DNA of 64,000 nucleotides from Uranotaenia lowii. Taxonomy: Eukaryota > Arthropoda > Insecta > Diptera > Culicidae. Under the pieces are notes generated by a model. That model saw nothing but the letters and a program-made list of their open reading frames with translations, was not told the origin of the DNA and did not search any database. Shown piece by piece: positions 22,075-34,023 of the stretch. Numbering within the stretch: the first letter of the stretch is position 1; every line of letters begins with the position of its first letter. The stretch is from the NCBI RefSeq assembly GCF_029784155.1, contig NC_073693.1, positions 332,324,592-332,388,591 of the forward strand, in the 5' to 3' direction. Both the position numbers and the translations under genes were made by a program.

Positions 22075-22750
22075 TGAATCTGTTGTTGAAATGTTGTTGT
22101 TGTGCGAGTTTGAAATGTTGAAATTGCTGGAAAATAAGCAATCCAGATTGCTGGAAACCAGCTATTTATTTCAAAACAACAGGCTGTATTTAGTACCAAA
22201 TTTATATTTCAATTCAAAATTAAATATTGAATACTGGTTGTGCATATAATGGGCAATGAAAAAAAAACTATTCCATTTTTAAATTATGTTTGTATTTATT
22301 TCCAAGAAGTTTTTTTTTTATTTTCCAACACCGGCTCTGGAGTGGCAGCTTTGTGCCAAAGTATTGATCATTCGCCACCTGAGAAAAGAGTTCTGATTAG
22401 TATCTTTTATGAAATCTATACAATAAAAACTCACCCTTGACTTCTTATTTTAAGCTAACCAAAGATCTTAAAATAGAGTCCCACCATGCCACAGCGTAAG
22501 AAAACAAACAGACTCCAATGTGATAACTCGATTGCTGATTCTCCAGCAAACTAGATCAATTGCTGGAAAGTTCAGCAATTTGAAAACAGATTGCTGATTT
22601 TCCAGCAAAAATGACAAGAATACAACTGATTGCTGAAAAATCCAGCAATAAGAAAACCGATTGCTGGTTTCCAGCAAAAATTTGGATTGCTGAACGTTTC
22701 CAGCATTTTTTTTTTGCTGGAAATTGAGGCAAAAATTTACTGTGTGGATC
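22075..22750. repeat. Cluster of GATTGCTGG / CCAGCAA palindromic words
   Basis: Short words of the form GATTGCTG...CCAGCAA recur at least ten times, in both orientations, at about 22110-22165 and 22530-22725. Each pair could form a small hairpin. Such subterminal clusters are typical of TIR elements, but outer ends and target duplications could not be fixed; a GTGTGG-type end near 22740 and an ACACGCAG-type start near 21594 are weak candidates. Confidence 0.45.
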
Positions 22751-22797
22751 CCAGCCAACAAAAGCAAATGAAAAAATTTTGGTTCAAATACATAATA

Positions 22798-23861
22798 AGC
22801 CCGTTCAACAGCCAATTGAAATCGGTTTCAATCGATTTCGATTGGTAAATGGTTGTTCACTCAGCCAATGTTTTGATCGAATCTAATCCAATTGACGTTC
22901 AATGAAGCCAATCGAAATCGATCGAAACCAATCGAAAACGATCAAGCTCGGAGGCAGGATTCGTTTCGATCGATTTCTATTACACCAACACACATGCAGT
23001 TGATAACTGTCAAAAACAGCTGTTTGGGTTTGTTTTTGACTAACTGCAGTGCAAATGAAAGTGTAGTCAACCGGTGGAGCGTCGGTTGTGCTGTGCCGGT
23101 GGAGCTGTGCCGGTAGCGCTGAGTTATAGTGGTGTGATGGGTGTCAATCGGATCAGTTGCTGCAGCTGCTCATGAATAAGCGCAAATGTTATGAAAATGA
23201 AAGTGGTGTCAGGAGAGTTCATGCTGTTTCGGTGGTGCGGTGCTGGTGGTATAGGTCGATGCTGTTTTGGTGTTGCTGCGTTGGTGTCGGTGTCAGTCGG
23301 TGCACTAGCTACAGTTGCACAAGAATTGTGATGACCCACCGAAGAAAATGGGAAAATTAAATTAAATTAAAATGTCAAATATAATATAAAACTGATCCAC
23401 TGTATTTTATTTCATAATATCATGATTACATGTTTTAACAATAATAACTATTTTCCTATAGCAAAAATTTTTCGCTTTTGTGCCTTCCTTGTCCCTTAAA
23501 ATTGCTTTTAATTTTAAACACAATTTCTTTTTATGTATTCTAATTTAGTTCGAGTCGAACAACAAACTTCCTAAACTAAAATTTTTCGGACAACTTGAGT
23601 ACGGGAAAGAATTGCCATTGAAATGGCCAAAATGATGGATTTATTACAATTTGCCTTGAGTAAACCGCCTTACGAATTCTGAACGAAGCTGGCAAACAAA
23701 ATTACATCTGAAAACACTGCGCCTGTGCGTTAGTATTAGTGAATGACTGTTCAATCAACAGCCAAATAGAAATCGATCGAAGTCAATTGGAAAAACAGCT
23801 GATCAACTGTCAATCCATTTCAATTGATTTCGATTGGGTTTCGTTGAACACACCTAATTTG
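22798..23861. mobile_element. Candidate 1.06 kb TIR element with AATCGAAATCGAT words
   Basis: The left GTTCAACAGCCAATTGAAAT is mirrored near 23820-23855 (complement GTTCAACGAAACCCAATCGA). Both ends are followed by multiple AATCGAAATCGATCG-like words and by CAGCTGTTT...TGTTTTTGAC / GATCAACTGTC segments. The interior around 23040-23340 is GC-richer with GTGCTGTGCCGGTGGAG repeats. No transposase is seen. The end points are approximate. Confidence 0.5.
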
Positions 23862-24180
23862 ATCTCATAAATGTAAAATTTGAAATCAAATCGATGTATC
23901 CAGCATCCCGCATAATCGAAAACCGTACAACTAATCGTCTGAATTATTTGATTCTGATTACACTAATAGTCACGAATAATTTCGCGTCTTCGCTTATTGC
24001 GTCTTGTCTTGGGATGATAAAAAAGGATTTCCGAAAGATAAGATTAATGATCAAGAAAAATAATCTTTTCGTGCTTTTGGTGTAATGTGTCTTCGCTGCT
24101 GCTGTCGTCACGTAAGGAAAAATAAATACGAGGCATTTGCGGACCCGCACGATTCTGGAAAACCGGAAAAACCTTCGTGA
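23862..24180. other. Noncoding stretch
   Basis: AT-rich sequence with no supported gene. It leads into the region of splice-like signals. Confidence 0.4.
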
Positions 24181-26600
24181 TTAGGCCAGAAAATCCTTAA
24201 ATGGCAATAACCGGAATTGATAATAATCTCACCAAGGTCGACAACAACTTCAGCGTTGAAGGTGAGTTATAAATTGTTTGGTTTGGCGAAAATTTCAAAT
24301 TTTTTTTCCGTACAGCTTGACAAAGTATCGAGAATAAACTTTTATTCGACCGGAAAAACACGGGAGCAGTTCCAGCGCTAAACAACTTCGTCAACAGCAG
24401 CAGCGGTAAACATCATTCTGGTGAGAAAAAAACTTGTTCAGTTCCTCACCGATGATTCAGACCACAGACACCAGCAGCTACCGATTATAACGCCATTACC
24501 ACCGTCAATGGCAACAGCAGCACCGCCAAATATAACATCAGCCGGAAGCGTTCCCTAGCACCACAACCCGTTTTCCGGTGGGAGATAACTAACAATATAC
24601 TCCGCGGAAAAATAAGTGCTGCAGTCAAATCAAGTTGAGTCAGAAAAAAAACCCGAAGCCTTTGAACCAGTGAGATCCCGGAAAAGTAATGAAGGTAAGT
24701 AAAAAAAAACTGTTTCCCATCGTCCAATCGTCTGAAACACTTTCATTTATTTCCTTCCGTACAGCTCGACAAAGTACAGGATGCAATGAAAAACTCCATC
24801 ATCCGGTCGGACAAATAACGGAGCAGATTCAGCGCCAAAAAGATGAACATTCTGCCGGAACAACCAGTATTACTTCATCACCAGCTGCAGAACGATTGCG
24901 ACAACCTACATCAACCGCCGCTTATCGTACCGCTATCACCACCACCAGCGTCAACAGCAGCACTACCAAATCTAACATCAGACATTCGTCGGAAGCGTTA
25001 ATTTGCATCACTGCCCGCTTTCCGGCGGAAGAAACCATCAACGCAGCAGCAGCTACCATTCTCGTCTGTACCGCAAGAAACGAATCAGTTTAGCAGCAAC
25101 AGCGGCCAGTTCAGCATCTGCCTCGAGGAGTCAATTTTCTTTTCCCACAACAGAAGCGCACCAGACGGCGGTTGGAAAATAGAAGTTCCCTCACAAAATC
25201 TTTCGCGCAACCGGTCATTGCGCAAGCAAACGGAACCAGCATCGAAAACAACAAAAATTCTCGCTGGTGGTAACTACAGGATTAGCACGAAAGGAGCACA
25301 CTCTGATGTTTGAACCAATACCACATAGGATCCCCCGTAATCAGCCCATTTAGTGGTTTGTAAACATAATTTGCTTAATTTAATAGATTTAATGTTTTTT
25401 AACATCATAATTAATCATATTTCAGATATTTTGCCCGCAGAATCTTCTGGCTGATAGTGAACTGGAAAAAGGTCGAAAAATTTGTTCCGGGTCCGATGAT
25501 AGAACTGTCCCCGGATGATGGGGTATGTTGAAGTAGTGTCCAGGTGGGCAACTTGTAGTTCCTGTACAGCGATTTAGTTTTTGCACTTTAAGATCTGGTA
25601 TTGAAGACTAACCCTGTTGATTTGAAAAAGATTTGGAAAAAAATTTTCCCCCGCGAAATACTTGCAACACCGTGCACTGGGCCGAAGGAATCAGTGTGAC
25701 GTGGCAAAAAAAAAACGATGGCAACATCTGCAATGCAATGTCAACGAGAAGCTGTGACAAACCTGGACCAAAATTGGAGGAATCGGTATGTGAATCGTGG
25801 ATCGTCGCCAGACTGACTATTTAGTCTTTTTCGTGGATGAGATGGGACAAAGAAGTTTACAAGAAATGCCAGCTTAAACAACAAAGAATTTTATCGAATG
25901 TGGACTTGATGATTAAAAGTAAGTTTGGATTTATTCAACAAGTACTTTTTGAACACTAACAAATCTAATATATTTTTAGAACCAACAATAGAAACATCAC
26001 CTTCGGCTCAACAGAAACGATATTTTCAGCACCATTAACGGGATATTAAAACCCTTTAATCGCCTTGTTCTCTTCCGGCTAAGATTGACAAAAAAGTTGC
26101 CAACAAATTAAGAAACTGGAGCCAGTTGTGCTGGTAAATCCAGGAGCTGGTAAGGATGATTTTTGGACACTTATATTTCCAGTTAAATTACCACAATTTT
26201 ATTTTTCAGGAAACATTTGGTGGCCAATTAATGAAATCGAAAAGGTTTTGGCTAAGCGGTTCAATTGTCGCCGTAAGGAGAAAGAATCTGGCGAAATGAC
26301 TGCCCCTGGCCAGCGGCACCGAACAAAGCCCTCGGCACCGGCATTTCCCAGAAGTTGCAGGATCTTTCCTGCCACATCGACAGGTCGCCTCAGAGTCCGA
26401 CCAGGAAAATAATACTTGTGGGGACGCTTTCCACAAATGATGGTGCGGGTGGCTGCATCGGAAGCAGCATGGGATGAATCAATGGGAGCCTTGGGCTAAC
26501 TTCCGGAATTGGTTCAAGCAGTAGTAAAGGTGGCGATTCCGGTTTAGATCACTTTCCAAAGAAACGTAAAGATGATTTAGCTATATCTGATAGCACAGCA
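24181..26600 (+). other. Possible spliced noncoding transcript unit
   Basis: On the plus strand there is a series of good splice pairs: donor AAGGTGAGTT near 24258 with acceptor CCGTACAG near 24316; donor AAGGTAAGTA near 24692 with acceptor CCGTACAG near 24765; donor AAAAGTAAGT near 25919 with acceptor TTTTTAG near 25979; donor CTGGTAAGG near 26150 with acceptor TTTTTCAG near 26210. The exon-like parts are GC-richer than the introns, with CAGCAGCAG and CACCACCAG runs, yet no frame stays open across joins. A noncoding RNA or an eroded gene is possible. There is no family match. Confidence 0.3.
24305..25040 (+). repeat. Tandem duplication of an exon-like segment, about 450 bp apart
   Basis: The block beginning CCGTACAGCTTGACAAAGTA (about 24309) recurs at about 24759 as CCGTACAGCTCGACAAAGTA. 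The two blocks stay collinear through GGAGCAG..TTCAGCGC, an ACAGCAGCAC...CCAAAT...AACATCAG part and a TTTTCCGGTGGGAG / CTTTCCGGCGGAAG end (24576 and 25021). The copies have diverged substantially. Each includes its own acceptor-like site, so the duplication may have created repeated exons. Confidence 0.6.
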
Positions 26601-28293
26601 TTATATCATAAGTAAACAATAGGACATATAGATAATGACGATACACAATTTTGATTTGGAATTGAATAGATTATTTTGTTTTCAGTGTAGGTACTATTGA
26701 CACATTTGCTTTAACACTAACTGCTTTAGTAAATAGTGACATAACAATAACCATAACGTTATCAATCAACCCGTAAATAGGTATGAATTATTTATTTAAA
26801 CCTTGAACGAAAGAATTTGATTGTTTGAATCAAAAAACGAAACAGAATCGAACTGATAACAACTACGCGGAATAGCAGCGTCTAGAAGTTAGTGAAAGGG
26901 AAAGCGGAGTTGGAGATGCGTTAACAAAGAATTGTACAGAAACTTGTAGGGATTTCAATGAAAAGTCAAAAACAAAGATAAAAAAAGAAACGTGTTATTC
27001 AGAGCTGAAGTAAAAACATCTATCAGCAACAAGTAACAAAAGGAATAAATAAGAATATTTTTTCATACTAGAAAAATCACAAAATAGAATACTGCAAGTA
27101 AAATTCTACAAAAACATGGAGTAGTACAGTCGCTTATAAGACTTTTTGTTCAGCACCAATTTATGACTTAGATGCTTGTTCCGCAGTGGAGAGACAAGAA
27201 TCGCGAAACTCTACCACAAAAAATAAATGAAAAATAATCTGAAAACATCAGTATTGTTTTGACAAGTGAGATGAATTAAAAAAATTGCTGAAATGCAAAT
27301 TTTTAGGGATTTCAGAAGTAACCTCTTTGTTTGCATCATATGATTAGACATTATTATCTGTAATATTTATGTTATGTTAAATTGATTGTTTACATATTAT
27401 ATTCAATAATCAAATACAAGTTTTGTAATCAAATCTGTAATGTAATAATACAGTAATCGAATGCCATACGTTAAGAAATAAAATAATCTCTAATTAGGTA
27501 CACGTTTTCTTTTATTTTGAAAACCGTAAAAAGATCTTTGAAAGATACATAGTATCGTCATAAAAACTTGAAAAAAAATGATAAGATAACGATTACATCT
27601 ATCTTTCAAATTCTCTCAGCTAAATTTTAATCTAGAAAAAAGCAAAAAAAATGAATGGTTACTCTACTTAACGACCCGTTCGCTGTATCGTAAAGTGCGT
27701 CCAAACGATTCCATTTCATGGATAAAAGACTAGCTTAATCGTACATTAATAATCCAAAACTATAAAGCTAATCTTTCGTGTGTCTTGGGAAGAAGATAAT
27801 GGAAATCGTTATTGTATAATACTGATTCATGCGGGATGTAGAATAGAATTTTACAGGGAGTTTCCCATAAAGTTTTATTATTTTTGAACCATTCTACGAA
27901 AAATTGGGAAATAATTAGGTATCGAACTGTTCCCAATGTTTCAAACAACATACTCCGACACTCTTTTGTTTTGATGTTTTCCTCTTTTCCGTTTTGTTCG
28001 CCAGCATACTTCCACCTTCTTCCACCCGCAGAGAAAACAAAAGCCTTGCGCACTCCTTGTACACTGTTGGTGGGTTCATCGTTGAACACCATCCAATTTA
28101 CTTCGCAGAATAGATCGCTTTTGTTCGTGTAGTTTGTTGCTTACGCGAGCTGTGTTGAATTCTTTTGATAAGAAGCCAGCTGGTTAAACAGGCTAGCAAA
28201 AAGATAGACAGTGACCGTGACGTAGCCACTTATATCGGAAGGACGGAAAGCGGATGCCCACTTGGTGGCAGGTTGAATTAAACTCCTCATGAT
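26601..28293. other. AT-rich intergenic DNA and TMEM104 upstream region
   Basis: 26600-27700 has no gene signature. 27950-28290 is less AT-rich and immediately precedes the TMEM104-like start codon, so it probably contains its promoter and 5' leader; short minus-strand frames there have no family match. No TATA box can be confidently assigned. Confidence 0.4.
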
Positions 28294-29993
28294 ATGCCTA
28301 ATCGGAACGCCCAGGAAGAATATCCGACATGGGTAAGCCACCATTGTGTTTTTTTTTGCTTAAACATCTTTGGATGTCGACGTAGTCGTCAGTCGTTTAT
28401 AGAACTGGGTTAACATGATTCATACTCTTTCTTTGCATAATTTCTCCTTAGGTTGGATTTGTTTTCATTTTCAACCTGATCGTGGGAACCGGAGCGTTAA
28501 CGCTTCCGTCCGCGTTCAGCCACGCGGGATGGGTCCTGGGATCGGGGCTGATCGTGGTGCTAGCCTTCGTGAGCTACATGACCGTGACGTTCGTGATCGA
28601 GACGATGTCCTGTGCTAATGCCATTCAGAACTGGAAACGGCTACAGTACCTTAAAAGAGATCGGGTGGTGGAGCAGGACGAGGACAGCAATGTTGAAACG
28701 ATGGAGGGTGAACCGCTGTTGGCTCAGACAAGTGGGTCAACTGAGGAACCGCTCACCGATGGAAGTATCGAACAGACTCCGCTGAACATTATGTACTGCC
28801 GGAATCAGTACTACAGTCTGTCGACCAAGGTTGAACTGGCCGAGATGGCCAATCTGTTTTTTGGCCGCGTTGGGCGGTTTTTGTTCTACTTCTGTTTGGC
28901 CGTTTATTTGTACGGGGATTTGAGCATTTACTCGGCGGCTGTCGCTAAGAGCTTGAGGGATGTTATATGGTAACAATTCAAAATGCTCACCTGGCAATCG
29001 AAGTTGCTAACAAAATCCTTTTCTTTTAGTGCCCACAATCATTCGGCAAGCGCCATGGACAGCGACGACTGGAGCTTGAGATGTTGGGAGGAAAGTTCTC
29101 TATCGCGATTCGACATCTATCGGATCTGCTTGGTGGTTTTTATCGGCATCCTTGGACCCTTCACATTTTTCAACGTACAGAAAACCAAATATTTACAGTT
29201 GATAACGGTACTCTTCCGCTGGTTGGCGTTCTCGGTCATGATCAGTATCGCCATCCACCGTCTTTTCTCGCGGAGCAACAGCGACGATCCTCCAATCGTA
29301 CCAAAACGAGTTGACATCAACGGAATTCCATACCTGATAGGAACCTGCATTTATTCATTCATGTGCCATCATTCGCTTCCAAGTTTATTGACCCCTATCT
29401 CCAACAAGAGGCGTCTCAAAATGCTTCTATCAGCAGACTATGCCCTTATCTGTGCATTCTACTTGTCCCTCGCTCTAACAGGAATCTTTGCCTTCGCCGA
29501 AATCAAAGATCTCTACACTCTAAATTTCGTCCCCAGCTCAGATCAGGACAGCATCTTTCTCAAAACGATCGAATATTTCCTGGCACTTTTTCCCGTATTC
29601 ACCCTGTCTGCGAGCTTCCCAATCATAGCCATTACGCTGCGAAGCAATTTGCAAACGCTCTTCCTGGACACAACCCAAATCGAATCGTACAACTTCTTCC
29701 TGCGGAAACTCTTCTTCCCACTGCTCGCTATTGTTCCACCGATCTGCATTTGTTTCTTCACCGAGAGTGTCGTTTCGCTGGTCGGATTCACCGGATGTTA
29801 TGCCGGAACCGGTATCCAGTATCTGATTCCGATTGGACTGGTATTTGCCGCCCGGCGCACTTGCGAGAGCATGATCGGACGGGGAATTTTGAACGACTTC
29901 CGGAGCCCCTTCAAGGGAACCATTTGGCTGGTGCTGGTGCTTTGTTGGACAATAGCGTGCTTGGTGCTGGTTACGATCGATTTGATCAAGTGA
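28294..29993 (+). CDS. TMEM104-like multi-pass transporter-family protein (three exons)
   Basis: Exons 28294-28332, 28452-28969 and 29030-29993 join in phase (introns 119 and 60 bp, GT-AG) to 506 codons; human TMEM104 has 496. The tiny first exon encodes MPNRNAQEEYPTW and runs directly into VGFVFIFNLIVGTGALTLP, the conserved start of the first membrane helix. Other conserved blocks are FVIETMSCANA, ELAEMANLFFGRVG, FYFCLAVYLYGDLSIYSAAV, GPFTFFNVQKTKYLQ, CIYSFMCHHSLPSLLTPIS, LFPVFTLSASFPIIAITLR and GFTGCYAGTGIQYLIP. About eleven hydrophobic helices are visible, with an acidic loop after the second. TMEM104 belongs to the amino acid/auxin permease-like (SLC38-related) group of multi-pass membrane proteins; its substrate is not established as far as I know. 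It converges tail-to-tail with Xpd. A further untranslated exon upstream is possible. Confidence 0.92.
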
Positions 29994-30932
29994 GGTTAGT
30001 GATTTTTTATTGGAAATTCAGAATCAGATTGCAACATTGAAATTTGGAATTCTGCATTCTTAATTCTATAATTTGAATTATAAATTGGGTACACTGAATC
30101 GGACTTCAGCATCCAGAATCAAGATTCTAATAATTCTAAACCAGCATTCAGAACCAAAAATTCAAATTTGAAATCAGAATTCAAATGTACAATTCATAAT
30201 CAAGATTCGCAGTTCTTATTTAAATTTTTATTTCAGAATCAACTACGTGACTGCTACTAGCTGCACAATCGAGAGGAAATCTTAAACCATAATGATATGT
30301 GAAAAACAAGAAAACAAAAACAATACAAAATAACGAAAATACGCACGAGACTGAATGTTAAACGATTGTATGCTGGAGGTGCAATGATTTCCTTTTTTAT
30401 AGATTGGCGTTTATTGTAATTTTAAGAAGGTAACGGTTTGTTTTTTCCAAAAACCACCTATTCTTTTCGTTCCATTTTTCTGTTTGTTTTAGTGAATTTA
30501 GATCTAAATACTGTAGTAGAAATCTTACGAGATTCCGCATTGTGTCGATAAATTCCAAATTATGTATTGTATGAACGTGAGAGACAACTTAGATGCTTTG
30601 AGAAGGCTTGAAAAATGTGAATCAAAAACAAATCTTATATTTTAACTACATACTTATATTTACTAGTCAGAAAGAAAAACTGACCGAAATGTAATTTTAG
30701 AGCAGAAAACAGAAACACGTGTTGTATTTAAAGATGACTACAGACTTGAATCCAGGATTATAAAACAAAACAATAAATGTTCATGTGAAGAATCAGCATT
30801 ATACATAACCCATCTCTGTCAATAGTCAAGACTTTCGGGATACAAGTAAATATAGACTTCAGAATTTATGGCATTGTTTCAATACAACAATGTATTTTTT
30901 CTTCGAAACGGACAGAAAAAAGAAAATAAGAG
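29994..30932. other. 3' untranslated and intergenic DNA between TMEM104 and Xpd
   Basis: This AT-rich interval separates two convergent genes. 30000-30240 has short imperfect repeats of TCAGAATC / AATTCAGAAT words. It should hold both 3' untranslated regions. Confidence 0.5.
30772..30777 (+). terminator. Candidate polyadenylation signal for the TMEM104-like gene
   Basis: AATAAA on the plus strand about 780 bp after the stop, followed within 20 bp by a GT-containing stretch (TGTTCATGTG). It is the best placed canonical hexamer before the convergent Xpd gene, but use is unproven. Confidence 0.4.
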
Positions 30933-33625
30933 TTAATTTTTACCTTGAGCTTGCTTCTCCAGTTTTTCCTTTTCCATGGTTTGCAGTTGCTCGAGAGTAA
31001 GCAGCGATACTCCCAGTTGATCTTCCCGGGTAAATGGTTGAGCCATTTGACGAAGCCAACGCTTTGCCAGTTGCATCGCTTCCTCGGTACTCAGATTGGT
31101 GTAGTTATCTGTTAGATGCTCTTGGATCCACTTCGGCAGCTTACCCCGCTTATCCTGTCTACTAAATCGCTTATCCGCGAAGATCATAATACCGTAGTCA
31201 GTTTTACCTCTGAAAAAAAAAACCAAAATACGAAAAGACATTTCATTATAAGCTTTCTTAAGTCGATCAACGAAGAACTTACCGAATAGCTCGCCCAACG
31301 CACTGAGCCGCGTGTCTCAGAGCATCGAATGTCAAGAAATCATTCTCCCTGATCTGGAATTGGTCCCGCAGATAGTCCAGCCGGGCCTTCAATATCCGGG
31401 ACTGGGTGTAAACGTAGGGAATTCCGAACATCAGCACTGCTCGTCCCAGATGGTGATCAAAATCTACACCCTCGGAAACGCGACCCCGAGCTACGGCCAG
31501 CAAAACGGCACCCCGCCCACATTCGCACGCCTTGACGTAGTTCATGAGGGCGTAGCTGGTTTCGGCGCTGTCCTGGGTTTCGATGAACAGTAGCTTGTAC
31601 CGAAGCAGCGTGTCAATGATGCCCTGGTCGTACCAGGAAGCTACCACCGATTCGAGGTACAGGTAGGAGGTGAAGAAACAAACCACGCCATCTGGGACGG
31701 TTTTAGCGGTTTCCACAAGCAGTTGGCCATAGTTACGGGTTACTGCTGTGTCTTCGCGGGATTCAAATTTGGAAGAAATGGCGACCTGATCGTTACCGCG
31801 GGAGACGATCTGAAATGGTAGATATAATAGAGGAGATATTTTTATATGGCCATCTAAATACAGATGTAGACTTCAAATTTACTAGATATAATTTAAAATT
31901 ATATCAAGTATAAGAAGGATTTTGACTAGCCTCAACCAATTATCGGATCAAAAACTTACCATCGGCAGCAGACACGGTCGAGCCAGGGTCATCGTAAAGG
32001 AACTCATCACCACCGGTTCGAAGTCCAGAATCTTCGGGTACATATCCATCGGGGAAAGGGTACCGGAAGTGATGACCACACTCTGGAACCGGGTAAAAAT
32101 TGGCTTCATTGCTATGGATGAATCCAAACAGGTAAGGTGCAGAATGGGATTGGACACGGTTGGCGTTTTATCGTCAAACGGTTCGATGATGATTGTGAAC
32201 CCCTTTGTGTAGGTTGAAACTAGGGTTGCGAATGATGTTATTACTGTTAGGGATCCAAATTCTGTCAGATCTGTGATTTCTAACGTGCGCAGAAGAGACG
32301 ACAGTCTATCGGCACAAAATCTAAGTGGCTTCCGTTCGATGCAGACTTTCTGTTGAATGTCTTTTAGGAAACCAGCTGGGCTTTCCTGTACGACATGCTG
32401 AACTCGCAGCCGGGATTTAATGTATTCGATGAATCTTTTGAGGAAGCTTAGGAAGTGATCGGCATTCCGGATATTACCGGGTACGACTTCTTTAAGCACA
32501 TCTGAAGGAAGAGCCGGATTCGCCAAAACCATATCAGTTTCCCGGGAGAACTGAGCATCTTTGAGACCCTGGACTAGTCGAACGTATTCGTCGTTCAATC
32601 TTTTTCGATCGTCCTCCTTCATCCTGGAAAGGTAAAACAAAAATTGTAGTTTGTATTTTAATTTGAAGACGATATCCATCTACTTACTCAGCTACATATT
32701 TTTCAAGAGTATGCAATCCAGTGGTACTTTTTTCGATAAGCCTCCGATTAATTTTTACGCTCATAGAATCCACGCAAACGTTGTCGATGTTATGTGCTTC
32801 ATCGCAAACGACGACCGATTCTCGAGCCAGCTCTTTAGAAACGACTTCCGCAATTTTGGGATCCATCAGATAATAGTAACTGTAGACGACCACTTGCGCT
32901 TGATTGATCTAGAAAATAAGGAAACTGTTCGAATTGAGCCCTAAACAAGAACTAGATGGTCCCTACCGCAAATCGTGACAAAAAGTACGGACACCAATTC
33001 CTTTCCCGCCCGAAATCTCTTAGATCATCGATCGAGTATACACCCGGGGGCAGGGTGCTTTCCTTGCCTTCGGCCTGGAAGCCCTCGTAGTATTGGCAGA
33101 CCCCAATCGAATCATCCGTAGCGGCACGGTCCCTCACATGGCTAGCTGTCATGCCGTAGCATTTAGCGTCGACAATTTTTCCATCACGCTCCTTGCTAAC
33201 CTCCGAATGAATGCACATGTTTTTCCGAGAGCTCAGCACCAACCCGGTTATGTTGGGCATCACTCCGGTTTGCTTTTCGTAGTAGTTCATCAGATGCTTC
33301 AGTTCGGCTATGACCTTCTCGATTTCCGGTACCGTTCGAGAGCAGTAGATTAGCTTCCGTACCATGTGTGGGTATTCCATAATGTAAGCTATAATCAACG
33401 ACAGAAGGGTTGTGGTTTTGCCCGTACCCGAAGGCATTTCCAGCAGGCAGTGACCCTTGGCATCGAAGGTCCTTTTTAGTTCCAACATGTAGGCGTACTG
33501 TTCCGGGTAGATGTACTCGTACGGGAAGTACACCAGCAATCCGTCAACGCTTATTCTGTTGATGTTTTATTAGAGCTGGCTTTACTTGTTAAATGTACGT
33601 TTTTGTTTCAATTTACTTACCTCAT
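30933..33625 (-). CDS. Xpd: TFIIH DNA helicase subunit XPD/ERCC2 (six exons)
   Basis: Minus strand exons 33625-33621, 33555-32967, 32908-32688, 32623-31960, 31809-31283 and 31209-30933, all with GT-AG introns (58-150 bp). They give 760 codons, the same length as human XPD. The first exon holds only ATGAG and completes [20 protein letters not shown] across the junction. Walker [10 protein letters not shown] is at residues 42-50 with K48, the four Fe-S cysteines are at 116, 134, 155 and 190, and DEAH is at 234-237. Motif [16 protein letters not shown] lies at the exon 5/6 junction. XPD is the 5'-3' Fe-S helicase of TFIIH that opens DNA in nucleotide excision repair and bridges the core to the CAK kinase module in transcription initiation. 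It converges on TMEM104 and is divergent from DNAAF5. No breaks or missing catalytic residues are seen. The very short first coding exon is inferred from splice consensus and conservation. Confidence 0.97.
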
Positions 33626-34023
33626 TTTAAAGGTTTTTACAAAGTCACGAAACAACAAGACCGTCTACCGGCCAACAAACAGAAAATGTGTGTCGATTTT
33701 TTTGGCGTCTGCGAACTGACAGCACTGTTTTTTTTTCAAACGCGTGCATGACGCAACAAAACAAACGGAAGTCCGACAAATTTATGTTGCGCATGTTGCG
33801 TTATGTTGCACCTTTTTCACGATTCTTCCACCCACTTTTGAATCAAAACAACAAAATCACCAACTCGTGTATCGTTTTTATTCTACCGGCTTATCAAAGG
33901 TTTATAACCATGGCTACCGATTTCCTTTACAAATTAACATTAGTTTACTAACGATAAACAAGTGCCACCTTTAAAGAAGTGATTTCTGTGAATTCTACTA
34001 TTCCCCAAAAATAAATTTACAAG
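33626..34023. promoter_or_regulatory. Shared upstream region of divergent Xpd and DNAAF5
   Basis: Only 398 bp separate the two start codons, which point away from each other, so both 5' leaders and promoters must lie here unless untranslated exons exist. The sequence contains T-rich runs and an imperfect inverted pair of GTTGCG/CGCAAC-like words, but no TATA box that I would commit to. Bidirectional housekeeping-type promoter is an inference from spacing. Confidence 0.55.

Noticed and set aside
28983..29029. Alternative start of TMEM104 in the third exon
   Set aside because: The residues before 29030 are intronic (they end in TTTTCTTTTAG), and the exon 2 join gives the conserved order of membrane helices.
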